Source: Gnetum montanum
Lineage: Eukaryota; Streptophyta; Gnetopsida; Gnetales; Gnetaceae
NCBI GenBank assembly: GCA_015680685.1
Contig: MNCI01008066.1
Coordinates: 384,544-427,424, forward strand
Length of the DNA stretch: 42,881 nt
Direction of reading: 5' to 3'
Shown here: positions 32,707 through 42,881 of the stretch, piece by piece
Layout of the letters: each line of letters begins with the position of its first letter
Numbering within the stretch: position 1 is the stretch's first letter
The notes under the pieces: generated by a model
Database searches by the model: none
What the model was told of the DNA's origin: nothing
Seen by the model: the letters and a program-made list of their open reading frames with translations, nothing else
Translations under genes and position numbers: made by a program

Positions 32707-34625
32707 TACCCCCATGACTGAATGAAAACTCATCCTTGAGTTCCTTACAAAATATTGGGAAGGTATGGGATTATTAACTTAAATGACAACTAATGGTGGA
32801 TGGGATGATATGTGAATGGATCAACAATACAATACATGATAACATTAGTGTTCATAACTACAAGAGTGAGCACTATACACAATTGACATCCAGCCTTATT
32901 TCGCAGCTAAGAGAGAAGAGAGAGAGAGAGAGAGAGAGAAAAGGAGAAGATGTGTTGTTGCTGATGCCAAGATTGCACCTTCCATTGTCCATCCATAACT
33001 GCGCCATCAATCTTGTTCCTTGCACAATTGTTCCAGCACCAATCCATCTTGAGTGTTTCCTCTAGGTCCAGTCCATTGCTGTATGATTTCCATCTACACA
33101 CATAGCACAATCACATATAAGCAAGGATAAGTAAATCACAATATAGTTGATACCTTGCCTCGGTGTGAGGTCCATTAGTTGAGTTGTGATATGGCCAATA
33201 CAGATTCTAGAGATATAACACTGGTGACTACCTAAGGTGTAGGGGTTAGGAAAAATTGAAAAAATTGGACCAAGGCCCCCATGACTAAAAGCAATCCTCT
33301 AGTAGCAATAGAATGGAAAAAGATAAGGAATAAGAAAGATGGAGAAAAAGAAACAATGGCACTGCCAATAAAATGGATGTCAGAGATGGGAATGAACAAC
33401 ACAAATGTTAATTGCGGAAATGTTTAAGGGAAAGAAGTTAACTGATGCACCAAATAGGAATGTTAGTGGGTCCTTCCCAAAGTAGGCTCATGCCCTTTAT
33501 GCCATGACAATCCCACATTCAAAGAGTCCGTAGGCTCTGGAAATGTCATTTGAGAGTAAGAGTTAAAGACTTAACCCCAAGAATTCACCAAAGAGAAAAC
33601 AATGCATCAACCAAAATATAGACTACTGATACAACTGGCAATGAGGTGGAAAAATGGAGAAAGAATGATGGGGAGAAGAGAATGGAATGGAGTTCCAAGA
33701 ACAAGGTGGTGTACAGGCCCTTGTGTATTTATGGTTAATGTGACTAAGCAGATCTCATTCCAAATCCAACCTCAAACAATCCACATCCAGTGACTTTGCA
33801 TTAATACACTTGACCAATCCATCCACTTGAAGTAACAAGAATGCTTCTGCCAAAGAGTCACCACCATTTCGAGGAAACAAGAAAGGGAAAAGTAGGAAGC
33901 GAGAAAGGGCCTTAGTTAGAGGGAACATGTTTTTTTAGTTCCATAACTAGTGCTTGTCGCCCAGATGATTATTTTTTCTAAGGGGTGTGCTTTGAATTAT
34001 CACTATTTCCTTTTTTTTTTTTTGAGTGAGAAGCACAACATGAAAAGACTTATTTNCTTTTTTTTTTTTTGAGTGAGAAGCACAACATGAAAAGACTTAT
34101 TTTTATTGGCTCAGCTTTCCAATAATCGAGCAATGTCAGAATGGTAAGAAAAACTCAAGAAGAAAACATCCAAGCACCCAAGAGAATAGCCAGCACAAAT
34201 GCATCAAATCCCTTTGAAGTCACACCCTTTTCAGTCCTTGAGTCCTTCCATAGTTTGAGAAATGCCCAATCACCAATTCATTAATAGATTTATTATTAAA
34301 GAAAGGGACTGGACAGTTCCAAGCCAAGAGAGACCATAGAAATTCATGAATGCATGGATGATGTGGACTCATTGCCTATTATATTAAAAGAACCATACCT
34401 TAGTATCAACATGATAACTCAAAGGTAAAAACCAAACATTAGCAATCAATGGAATATAGTTCATACCACCATTAGGAGCACTTATGAGGTGACAAATATA
34501 ACAAAACAAAAACAACAAACAAAGACAAAAAAAAAAACAAAAAAAAAACAAAAACAAATAAAATAAACAGTCACACAAAGAAACGAAAATGTATAAATGA
34601 TGTTGCAAAACAAAATCAAGAAAAA
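32707..34625 (-). other. Non-coding 3' part of the minus-strand element
   Basis: The purine tract next to the LTR and TAATAATCCCATACCT are shared with the other family member. The remainder shows no RNase H or integrase motif on either strand. It contains a GA microsatellite (about 32914-32939) and poly-A/CAAA tracts (about 34495-34570). It may be replacement sequence acquired when the 3' end of pol was lost. Confidence 0.45.
34012..34103. other. Assembly join: N at 34056 with a duplicated flank
   Basis: A run of T followed by GAGTGAGAAGCACAACATG and AAAAGACTTATTT occurs on both sides of the N. It is an unmerged contig overlap, as at 4911 and 19801. Confidence 0.8.
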
Positions 34626-36380
34626 TTAAAGAAATTTGTAAAAAAAAAATATGTAAAACAAAAACTTAAAAAAAAAAGGAACTGAGGGCCTCAAATGGTT
34701 AGCATAGGTGGTCGTATTCCCCATGACTAAGTTGGAAGGAGGAGATCTGAAATAGTGAGCAAGGTCGTCCCCTATTAGAGGTATTATGTGCACTGGCCAT
34801 TCTATATAGTAGCCACTGTGTCCAAGGAATGACTGAATGTCTTTGACAGTTTCCAGTTGATGGGTGATTCCTTGGATGATCCTAATTTTATCTAGGTCTA
34901 CCTCTATTCCTGCATGTGAAACCTTATGCCCAAGTACTATGCCTTCTTGGACTATTAAATGGTTTTTCTGCCAGTTGAGCCTTAGATTGGTTTCTACACA
35001 TCTTTTTATCACTTGCTCTAATTGGTCCAAGGCTTGATCAAAACTTGATCCATAGGTGGAGAAGTCGTCCATAAAGACTTCTACTCTGTTCCCTATTTGC
35101 TATTGGAATATGCTTAGAACTAGGCATTGAAACGTGGCAGGAGCATTACACAAGCCAAACGGCATTTTTTTATACGTAAACATTCCCCAAGGACTAGTGA
35201 ATGTTGTCTTGGCTTGGTCTTCTGGGGCTATCTGTAGTTGGTTGTATCCACTATAGCCATCCATAAAACTATAATAGCGATGCCCTACTATGGTGTCTAA
35301 GACTTGGTCAAAAAATGACAATGGAAAGTGATCCTTAAATGTTGCCATGTTCAGTGGCCTAAAATCTATGCACATCCTCCATTTGCCTCCCTTTTTAGGC
35401 ATGATCACCAAAGGGCTAACCCATTCGCTATTAGCAATGGGATATATGAACCGAGCCTTAAGAAGCTATTCTATTTCTTCCTTTACTACTTACTTCAATT
35501 TTGGGTTCAATTGCCTCTATGGTTATTTTCGAGGTTTCTTGGAGGGGTTAGTGTAAATCCTATGCTGGCATATCCTAGGATCTATTCTAGTTAATTCGGG
35601 ATATGACCAGGAAAAGGCTTTTGACCACTTATTTATCACTTTTAGCAGTCTTCCTTTTTGTTTAGAAGAAAGCCTTGCATTGATGATTACCGTTTTTCCA
35701 TTTTCAAGGATCATATATTCCAGACCAGTGGGTAATGGTTTCAATTCTAGGGGCTCTTGTTTGAATTTTTTAGGAATTCCCAACTTCCCCCAGTTGATAT
35801 TTTCAAGGTTAAGGTTTGGAAGTTGGAAGTGGACTTGCTCTAGTGCATCTATGCTTTCAATGTAAGCACAAGTTATTCCCTTAGTTAGTTCCATGCACGT
35901 TACTGAGTTGCTCTCTTGATCAGCTATCAACCACTGGGTGTCTTCTTGTCGTGTGGCTGCTGCATATAGGCACTTTTGTATGTTAATGTCTTGTGCACAC
36001 CAGTTGCATGTAGGCAATGCTAAACTTTATCCAACCTATGATCTCTGCATGCAATTGGACCCTGTATCACTGTATGCGATGCATGGAACCTTCTTCTTCT
36101 CGATCTTTCTAAAAGTGTTTTCCTTAGATATTTCCAGGGAAAGATTGTAGATTCCTAGGCATGCATCTATAGTGCTTAGCCATGCCCTTCCCATTATTAT
36201 TGGGAAGTCCCCTTTACTGTTATTCAATTGTATCACTAGGAAATCAGTTGGGTACGACCACCCACACACAATGGTGACGATGTCCTCCACCAGTCCCAAG
36301 GGAATAGTGATGGACTGGTTGGCTAGCTCTAGGTGAATATTACTCTTCCTTAATGATGGCAAGTTCCAGGCTTTGTACAT
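34626..36380 (-). pseudogene. pol: Protease-RT of the minus-strand element
   Basis: One frame is kept from about 36380 to 34626 with only stops inside. The protease C-terminal half has PLGLVEDIV and DFPIIMGRAWLST. A linker follows (KGRLLKVINKWSKAFSW, then RIDPRICQHRI). The RT shows PKKGGKWRMCIDFRPLN (about 35400-35350), FMDGYSGYNQLQIAPEDQ, MPFGLCNAPATFQ (about 35165-35125), VEVFMDDFSTYG (about 35080-35045) and VQEGIVLGHKVSHAGIEVD. The start of the thumb is followed by SFLGHSGYY, after which the sequence no longer matches gypsy pol (IEWPVHIIPLIGDDL), so the deletion junction is near 34815. The YxDD box is FMDD, as in many plant Ty3/gypsy elements. Confidence 0.88.
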
Positions 36381-36884
36381 TTCTTGTGATATTAAGTTGA
36401 CTTTGGAGTTCTATGACACTCACGGGCTTGGTAGTGATGTTGTGGTGTAACGTGGAGAGATTGGATGCTACACGTAGTAGCCATATGGGTCAGGTTGCCA
36501 GTAGGGGTATTGTTGCCTTGGTGGTGGTATCCCCCATGACTATGGGTATTGCCACTGTTGATGTTGCTCAACGGGTTATGGTGGAGTTCCACTTGGATAA
36601 TATGTTGAAGGTTGGTGAAATTACCTTGGGTTACCTTGGGGATAAGGTAACCGTTGGGGTGCTTGTCATTTATTTAGTTGTGGGTTGAGTGCATACACCC
36701 CAGACTCTTATAGATGTGAGATCACTAGGCAACATCCCTTAGGATGGTCGTATTGGCATATCTCACATCCACCATCATTGTCCGTGTTTGAATCCATAAC
36801 CTCTTCTGTGATGGTCATTTTGCCCTTACCCGTGTTACATGCATTTTCCATTTCTCTCTTTTTCTTTTTGTTGCGGTCACTACC

Positions 36885-38602
36885 TTAATTCCTAGACTCT
36901 ACAATTTTAAGAACAGTTTCAAACCTACTATCCAGGGAGTCCCACATTTGGTTTACATTTGCCGATACTTCTATTGTTAAATTTTGGAGAGGTAAAGTTT
37001 TCCTATTCACCATCTCTTTGAGTGATGGCTCTTCTTCCTCCTCAAAAAATCTCACTCCCCTTTTTTGGAGGGAAGGATCTCGGTTGTCTTCTTCTGCACT
37101 TTCTCTCTTTCGTAGCTCACCTTCTTCTTTGGCTACTTGCTCTAGCAATCTATGAATTTGATAATACCTAATCTCTGATAACCTTCCTTGGGCGTATGTC
37201 CCAAGGGTTCTTCTTGTTTCATGCTTAAGTCCATCCACGAGATAGTGTAATTGATCCCACTGCGAATAACCATGGCTAGGGCAACGATGTAATAGTGCGT
37301 AATAGCAGCCCATGATAGCATCCAAGGGTTTATGATTTCCTTGCTTCCATCCTTGGATTTGTTTCCGTAGGTTAGACACTCAGGAGTACGTTTGGTACTT
37401 ATCATTGAATAGTTCTAACATTGTACTCCACCTCCGAATAGATTCCAGTTCTAAGGACCGGTACAGCTTTCAGCTTCTTTCACTAGTGTCCTTAGGAACA
37501 ACTTCAGTTTTTGCCATTCATTTTCTATGTTTTGCAAGGCACATGCATCATGGAATGCTTGTAAATAATTTTGAGGATTAGCATTGTATCCCCCTTAAAA
37601 TTGTGGGATTTTGTTCATGTCAAACCTCTTGATCCTACTATCCATTTTGTGCCTTGTTGGAACTCTTACAACCTCCGTTATATCTAGCATGCTTCTAATT
37701 ACGAGTAGGGGTTCTTTGTGATTGTATCATTCATAGCCTCTATGGTGTCTATGTGGTTCCCTACTCTCCCTTATTCTATGCCTTGATTCCTTAGAGTACC
37801 CTCGTCCCCATTCTCGACTATCTCGTTGATGATTCTAACTTCATTTTCCCTTATCCTCATGATTGGTTTCCCTATGACTGCATCTGGACACTGAAGGAGA
37901 GGGTGAAGGTGATGATGAAGGTGAAGAAGAAGGAGAACCATCACCATGACAATGTTTTCTACCTTCTCTTCGATGGTCTTGGCCTCAATTGTGATCACGA
38001 TTAGAACGTCTATCCTTATTGTGTGTTCGTGTTCCCTTGTTCAACACTTTGTGTTTGTGGGTATCAGAACCAGGGTTGTGAATAGTAGAGTGGAGGTTTT
38101 GATACACTACCTCTTGAAAAATGTTAGGAGGAGGAACATCATTTCATGGGAAACCTATTGAATTAGGTTCACCATCCTCAATTTCACTCAAAACGTGTGG
38201 AGCGTCATGGTGCCATTTATCCTTCAAGGATGTATGGCATCTCTCCTGTCGCAAGTCCCTTTGACGTTGCGCTTCTGTGGGATGATAGTCCCTTGAGTCA
38301 TGATCACATGCAACATATTTCACATATAAAAGTAGCGTGCCTATTCATGTGAGAGCACAAAGAAGCATGTTGGGAATTGATCGGTTTGAAGGTAACACTA
38401 TGTTACCCTCCAAGTCTCTCCAACGCAGTTGTTTGTCTTGGTGGAGAATAAAGGTGAAATCAGGTACATACTCATCAGGATGAGTATATACCACATGAAA
38501 CTATTTAGGAACTGGTGGATCTTGGTTATGTGTATTACCCCGTCGATTGCCTCTTGTGTTAGTCCTAGGCAGTGAAGTGCTCTTATGTGAAGAAAAAGAC
38601 AT
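36885..38602 (-). pseudogene. gag: gag of the minus-strand element
   Basis: ATG at 38602 (38602-38600), 126 bases inside the primer site, opens a frame with a charged, Arg/His-rich N-terminal part containing a long Ser/Pro/His stretch (about 37970-37860). The gag core lies about 37630-37150 (IPQF, then NPQNYLQAFHDACALQN, NEWQKLKLF, and LLHRCPSHGYSQWDQLHYLV about 37290-37230). A frame change near 37380 separates the two halves. After 36885 a Cys/His set (CEICQYDH about 36770) may be the knuckle. Stops are mostly TAG and TAA. Confidence 0.75.
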
Positions 38603-38728
38603 ATTGTCCTATTTGGTGTGCAATGTACCGTTGTCTTATCTTTCTTTTGATTAACCCTAAGGGTTCATTCTAATGTTCCAACGATATGAATGATTTCCTA
38701 TGTTCTACGCAGTGCACAAACAACTAAG

Positions 38729-38746
38729 TCCCCGACAACGATGCCA
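38729..38746 (-). other. Primer-binding site of the minus-strand element
   Basis: On the minus strand TGGCATCGTTGTCGGGGA lies one base inside the 5' LTR end. It matches the tRNA-Asp type site used by many plant Ty3/gypsy elements (TGGCGCCGTTGCCGGGGA) except for changes that look like C-to-T or G-to-A decay. Confidence 0.75.
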
Positions 38747-38747
38747 A

Positions 38748-39065
38748 TGATGAGTGGCGAGGTACCCTACACTCAATCATACGAATATGAGCGTTTCACG
38801 CACGATCCGGTCGAACTCCAAGGACTAAGTGCTTACATGCCTTAATGGAACACTTAGGGTTAATCAATCATTGTCTTCCCAAACTTACTTGTATTGTCAT
38901 GGTTGTATGGTTAAGTAAGCTTGAGGTACATGATTTTTATAGCTTTTATATTTTCATGTCTTTTGATAATAAAGGAGAAGGAGAGAGAACTAAGTGGCTA
39001 ACTTACATTAACTAGTTTCTAAATGTTCCTAACACTAGTATCCGTTCTCACTTTTCGTACACATC
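38748..39065 (-). repeat. Truncated 5' LTR of the minus-strand element
   Basis: Matches 31919 to about 32260 from the TGATGAGTGGCGAGGTACC end to CGTACACATC, then the similarity stops. The U3 side of the 5' LTR is therefore absent and no target duplication can be checked on the right. Confidence 0.85.
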
Positions 39066-40050
39066 CTAAACTTGAAATTTTCTTTTCAAGGCTCAAATCC
39101 ATGTTGCATGTATGTTTGGCTTAAAATTGATGTTCTATGTTTCTAAACTTGAGATTAATTTGTCATTCCAAGAAGTTTCAACTATAATTAAGAACTTTAA
39201 ATCATTTAAATATTCAAATTAGATTTATTTGAAACTTATTTTGTTAGGATGGGACCTTAGAGTAACTTCATCATAATTGTGCACCAATTGTGCCTAGTTT
39301 AGAAGTAGTTTCAAGAGCCAGTGGTAATCTTGCATCCCACTCATAGCTAGACAACGCTCATAGTTAACTCATGGCAAATCGGGTTACCACTGACAATACT
39401 TTCAACCTTCATATTTTATTCTCAACATGAGCTTTTTTCAATCATGGGGACCTTGTAGTTAACTCATAATAAATTTTTTTATCAAGCTACCACTAGTAGC
39501 CAAGTTGCAACAAGCTCATGACCCTTTAATTTTTATGTTTGAGCTTTTAGATCATAACTCGTGGTTAGCTTAGAGCAAGGTCATGATCACTATCGCAACT
39601 ACATAAGACTTGTAGCTCACTTACAATGAAATTGCAGTTGCATTTCAGACTTCTCTAGATCCAAGACTATCATATGCTACTAAGCCAACTCCAACATACT
39701 ATTGTAATACCTCTAATACTTCTTGACAATGTATTTGAGTTATTAGTTGTTAATCTTATAACATGATAGATGTTCATCTAAATTTTAGATTATCTACCTC
39801 ATAATTAAAGTCTCACATCATAGTAAAATGATATGATGTAAAAGCATAACATTCAAGTCATGTATGATAGGTACTATTTTCATTTTTTTTCTACTCCTTG
39901 AGCTAGGTAATGCTTTGATGTAGTGTGTCCTAGATATAGGGTCATCTATACATAAACATATAATGTCAACTATGCATAAGTGGAATTTAGCTTTTAATGT
40001 CAAATTTAAGGAATATTCTAAAGTTCCATGTTTTATAATGGTTGGATTAT
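39066..40050. other. Intergenic AT-rich region
   Basis: No supported gene. Phrases such as GTAGTTAACTCAT and AGCTCATGACC recur loosely between 39350 and 39640, suggesting an old degenerate repeat with no clear unit. Confidence 0.35.
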
Positions 40051-40057
40051 GTTAGTG

Positions 40058-40130
40058 TGGTAGGATTTAAATACATAACCACCTAAATAACAAATGAAAG
40101 GCTCTACTATTGAGCCATCATGCACCTATA
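40058..40130 (-). mobile_element. tRNA-like SINE head, minus strand
   Basis: On the minus strand ATGGCTCAATAGTAGAGCC (about 40120-40100) fits an A box and GGTTATGTATTTAAATCC (about 40081-40063) fits a decayed GGTTCGAATCC B box at tRNA-like spacing. Confidence 0.55.
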
Positions 40131-40339
40131 TTTTATCAAGCTAGTTAATCTTCCATTGAATTTTCATAGAGTTGAGTAACAAATTATTAACCTTCTTAGT
40201 TTTACTAAAGATATGAAATCTATTTTCATACCATTTGGCTCTTATAAGCATTTTTTTTTTGTTAAAATCAACTTTCTTAATCATAAAAATAAATTGGTAT
40301 TGCAAGTAGGTAGGAAGACTTACATTGAGCTAATTACAT

Positions 40340-41085
40340 ATCATCATCATCATCATCATCATCACCCTAGCCTTGTCCCAAAAAAATGGGATTGGCTACA
40401 TGAGTTCTTTTTCACCATTCACCTCTATGAAGAGCTAGATCTTTATTTATTTGCAATTTCTTCAAATCATCTTTAGTTATGTTTTTTTTCTCTATCTTCT
40501 TTGATCTTTCTTTTGGTTATTTTCCTAAAACACTGATGTAGCAACATTTATTTATAGGCTTATTATCTAATCTTCTTTGCATATGTCAAAACCATCTAAG
40601 CTAACATTATTTTAGCTTATCTAAAATAAAAGTCATTTCAAGTCTTCCTCTAATGTCTATATTATGCAATTTATCTCTTTTGGTAACATTCAACATCCAT
40701 CTAAGCATTCACATTTCTACCATATTAATTTGTTATTCATGTCTCTTTTATACTTTCTAATATTTAAAATTATATAAGTTAGTAGGTTTGATTGTTTTCC
40801 TTTAAAATTTCCCCATATGTTTTATTGGTATTCTTTTATCACATAGAACACCATTAGCCTATCTCCATTTTGACCATCCTAGCTCAATTTTATTTTTTAT
40901 ATCTTTATCAATTTCAACACTTGAATAGAGGATTGATCCTAGGTAAAAAAACTACTTACATTGAGGGACTTTTTGACTTTGAATTGTCATTTTTATTTCA
41001 CCACTGTTTATGTTATTATAAAATTTCATTTCATATATTCTATCTTACTTTTGCTAATTTTTAATTCTTTTGATTTTAGAGCATC
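40340..41085 (-). pseudogene. RTE-type LINE, 3' half, minus strand
   Basis: Read on the minus strand with many stops and shifts: SKSKIEYM, YLGSILYSSVEIDKDI (about 40950-40905), ELGWSKWR, GVLCDKRIPIK, HMQRR, LALHRGEW, then the typical untranslated end GTAGCCAATCCCATTTTTTTGGGACAAGGC and an (ATG)n tail at 40364-40340. This follows the C-terminal part of plant RTE reverse transcriptases in order, so the element is 5'-incomplete in this orientation. Confidence 0.75.
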
Positions 41086-41104
41086 ATCTTAGACTTAAAT
41101 TAAT

Positions 41105-41292
41105 AGTTTTAGAAAATCAAGTTGGATGTATGCTAGGAAGATCTACTATGAAGGCTATTTTCTTAATATGACAGTTGATGGAGAATTTTAGAAAACATAG
41201 AAAAAATATACATGTGATCTTTTATTTACTTGAAAAAAGCATATGAGAGAGTGCTTAGAGATAATATTTGGTGGGCCTTACAAAGGAATTAT
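41105..41292 (+). pseudogene. RTE-type LINE RT segment, inverted relative to its 3' half
   Basis: The plus strand reads ENQVGCMLGRSTMKAIFL, then QLMENFRKHRK, and LEKAYERVLRDNIWWALQR. These match the 'QFGFMPGRSTTEAIFLLRQL' and 'FIDLEKAYDRVPRE-LWWAL' blocks of RTE RTs, which lie upstream of the part seen at 40340-41085 but on the opposite strand. The catalytic YADD block is absent from both. Confidence 0.75.
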
Positions 41293-41730
41293 TATCATAA
41301 AAAACATTTATTTAATGCTTTTCCTTTTCTACACATGAAAAATAATGTTGGGGGAAGGAAGAAACATGTTGAAGTTTTGGATAGACAAAAAAATGTAAGG
41401 TTGAAGATGAAAAATTAAGTTAACGTCAATGATTAAAATAATCAAATGATAATAAAGAAACTAGAGAAGACAAAAGCTTCTATGAATGTTTTTACTTGTA
41501 CTTGAGGAAGTACTAATTAGTCTAAAGAGATGCTAACTCAAAGATTAAAAATAATAAGTAGTTTATAACTAATTGTAAAGATTCTTAATGTAAGGTTAGA
41601 CATCAAAGTAATAGTGACGCACTATTATCATACCCTAAAAAATTAACTTTATTATAAGTTTGTAAACTAGAATACTAATTCAAAACTTAAAGGCATGCAA
41701 CTTTATAATTTTTATAACAATGTAAACTAG

Positions 41731-42094
41731 CTTAGATATATATATATATCTATAAATTGGACGAGATGATTTAAAAAAAAATGATATTAATGAAGCCTGA
41801 CTATTGGACGAGGTAACAAGATAACTAAAAATGGAATCACTCATCCCTCCTCTGTTTCTCTACCACTTACCCAATTTAGTTTTACCCTCTCGGTCAATTC
41901 TCAAAAACGCGTTGAACAAAGAAAGAAAGAGCAAACTTGACTGAGAGGGTAAAACTAAATTGGGTAAGTGGTAGAGAAACAAAGGAGGGATGAGTGATTC
42001 AATTTTTAGTTATCTTGTTACCTCGTCCAGTAGTTGGGCTTCGTTAACATCATTTTTTTAAAATCATCTCTGCCAATTTATATATGTATCTAAG
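41731..42094. mobile_element. Fold-back (MITE-like) element with long inverted arms
   Basis: Left arm 41731-41897 and right arm 41937-42094 are inverted copies (about 160 bases, roughly 90% similar by eye), with a loop of about 39 bases. Ends are CTTAGATA...TATCTAAG. Internal blocks such as GGACGAGGTAACAAGATAAC and CTACCACTTACCCAATTTAG pair along nearly the full length. Flanking TA dinucleotides might be a target duplication, but this is unclear. No coding capacity. It would form a long hairpin RNA if transcribed. Confidence 0.85.
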
Positions 42095-42344
42095 ATAGTG
42101 GAGCAGTTTCGTAGCCTATGAGTAGAATTTAATTATTTTTTTTATTTTATAACTTATCATCAATATTTTCATTCCAAATAATATATACTAGTAAACATAA
42201 ATTGGTTAAAATAAAAGTTTATATATGTTGTATATGTTGATGAAGGAATACATTACACAATTATTGCAACAAACATTATAGAGCTATATAATAGGATTGA
42301 ATAAAAGGAAAAATACAATGATAAGTGTGAACTTAATATGCCTA

Positions 42345-42795
42345 ATTCTCCAACTGAGCAAAATGAACTTCTTGTGCAATTCTACTTTGGAGATGTTTAG
42401 CATCTAAAATATTTCTATATCTTTGCACATGAAAAGAAGGATGAATCTTTAAAGAATCAATGGTTTTGACTATAGATAATGCAAAAAACATTAATAGTAG
42501 CCTTATCTAGTGTCATTCCTTAAGATTTATGAATAGTCATGGCCCATGCCAACCGTAATGGTGACTAACGAGATGCTCCTCGGACCACAGGTACAATTGG
42601 TACATGATGGAGATTACCATTATCAAAGGCACATCCAATGTAGGAGTCAAGATCAACAATAATGTATAATGGTAATGCATGTGGCTATTTACCTTAAAGA
42701 TACATAATATTTTGAATCAAGCCAAGTGCACCATTCACCAATCCTACTTCAGGCCAAAGGTTAACTGTAAGCATTACCCTTGCACCTTCACATAT
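42345..42795 (-). pseudogene. PIF1-like helicase C-terminal remnant (Helitron-type)
   Basis: On the minus strand one frame, with four or five stops and a shift, reads GARVMLTVNLWPEVGLVNGA, then LGLIQNIMYL, PLYIIVDLDSYIG, VPIVPV, LRLAWAMTIHKS-GMTLDKA and, after a shift, SLKIHPSFHVQRYRNI. 'GARVML--N-----LVNG--G' and 'LAWA-TIHKSQG-TL' are helicase motifs of the PIF1 family found in plant Helitrons and in free-standing PIF1-like genes. The N-terminal part would lie beyond the window's right end. No Helitron end is visible. Confidence 0.75.
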
Positions 42796-42811
42796 AAGCA
42801 AAGATTACATT

Positions 42812-42881
42812 ACTTGTTGCAGTAGGTAGTTGTTGCACTACTTGTTGCAGTAGGTAGTTGTTGCACTACTTGTTGCAGTAG
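42812..42881. repeat. 28-bp tandem repeat at the window edge
   Basis: ACTTGTTGCAGTAGGTAGTT + GTTGCACT repeats from 42812, 42840 and 42868 without differences and runs off the end. It begins within the upstream reading direction of the helicase remnant. It may be a true microsatellite-like array or an assembly edge effect. Confidence 0.8.

Larger units (their letters stand above)
31919..39065 (-). mobile_element. Ty3/gypsy element, TGATGAG LTR family, minus strand, deletion derivative
   Basis: Read on the minus strand: a truncated 5' LTR (38748-39065), a primer-binding site (38746-38729), gag-protease-RT (38602 to about 34690), a non-coding 3' part and a full 3' LTR (32706-31919). The RT (DGYSGYNQ, MDDFSTYG, VQEGIVLGHKVS) fits the Athila/Tat side of the Ty3/gypsy tree. 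No RNase H or integrase can be seen in the 2 kb between RT and the LTR, so the copy cannot integrate by itself. The element shares its LTR family with the one at 19251-19976. Confidence 0.85.

Noticed and set aside
32914-32939. GA run as a regulatory element
   Set aside because: It is an ordinary microsatellite in non-coding element DNA; nothing points to function.
34384-34608. Minus-strand hydrophobic Phe/Leu frame
   Set aside because: It is produced by poly-A/CAAA low-complexity sequence.
38748-39065. Solo LTR
   Set aside because: It is joined directly to a primer-binding site and gag, so it is the truncated 5' LTR of the element.

Overview
This window is plant nuclear DNA from a repeat-rich genome. 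It has one intact host gene in about 43 kb. Around it lie old, stop-ridden Ty3/gypsy elements, RTE-type LINE pieces, tRNA-like SINE heads, a fold-back element and a PIF1-helicase relic. The age of the elements and the low gene density suit a large-genome seed plant, perhaps a gymnosperm; that placement is inference.

Region 1-19976 is a nested insertion. A Tat-lineage Ty3/gypsy element (1277-19081; TG...CA LTRs, 5-bp target duplication CATAG) sits inside an older LTR element, of which a coding fragment (about 601-1271), a 3' internal remnant and the 3' LTR (19251-19976) remain. The Tat element carries gag-pro (3317-7164) and, after a large spacer, pol (12781-16201) with RT, RNase H, a second RNase H of the kind typical of Tat, and integrase. 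The spacer holds a decayed multi-exon gene on the opposite strand (about 12015 to 7602) with seven GT...AG introns. Its second exon reads like an FCP1/SCP1-type HAD phosphatase and its fourth like a 'putative plant transposon protein' domain. This is the most unusual object in the window.

Region 19977-27040 is AT-rich intergenic DNA with short duplications, a 48/60-bp tandem array and a LINE 3' end. Region 27042-28874 (minus) is an uninterrupted MUR3-type xyloglucan galactosyltransferase gene (GT47, Golgi), with an extensin-like proline linker and a possible uORF just before its ATG.

Region 29010-31918 holds a cluster of tRNA-like SINE heads. Region 31919-39065 is a second element, on the minus strand, of the same LTR family as the one at 19251. 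Its gag-protease-RT is readable largely in one frame, but RNase H and integrase are missing and its 5' LTR is truncated. Region 39066-42881 holds another tRNA-like SINE, an RTE LINE with an inverted 5' segment, a perfect-looking fold-back element, a PIF1-like helicase remnant and a 28-bp tandem repeat at the window edge.

Six single-N positions are present. At least three are flanked by direct duplicates of 26-47 bases, which look like unmerged contig overlaps rather than biology.
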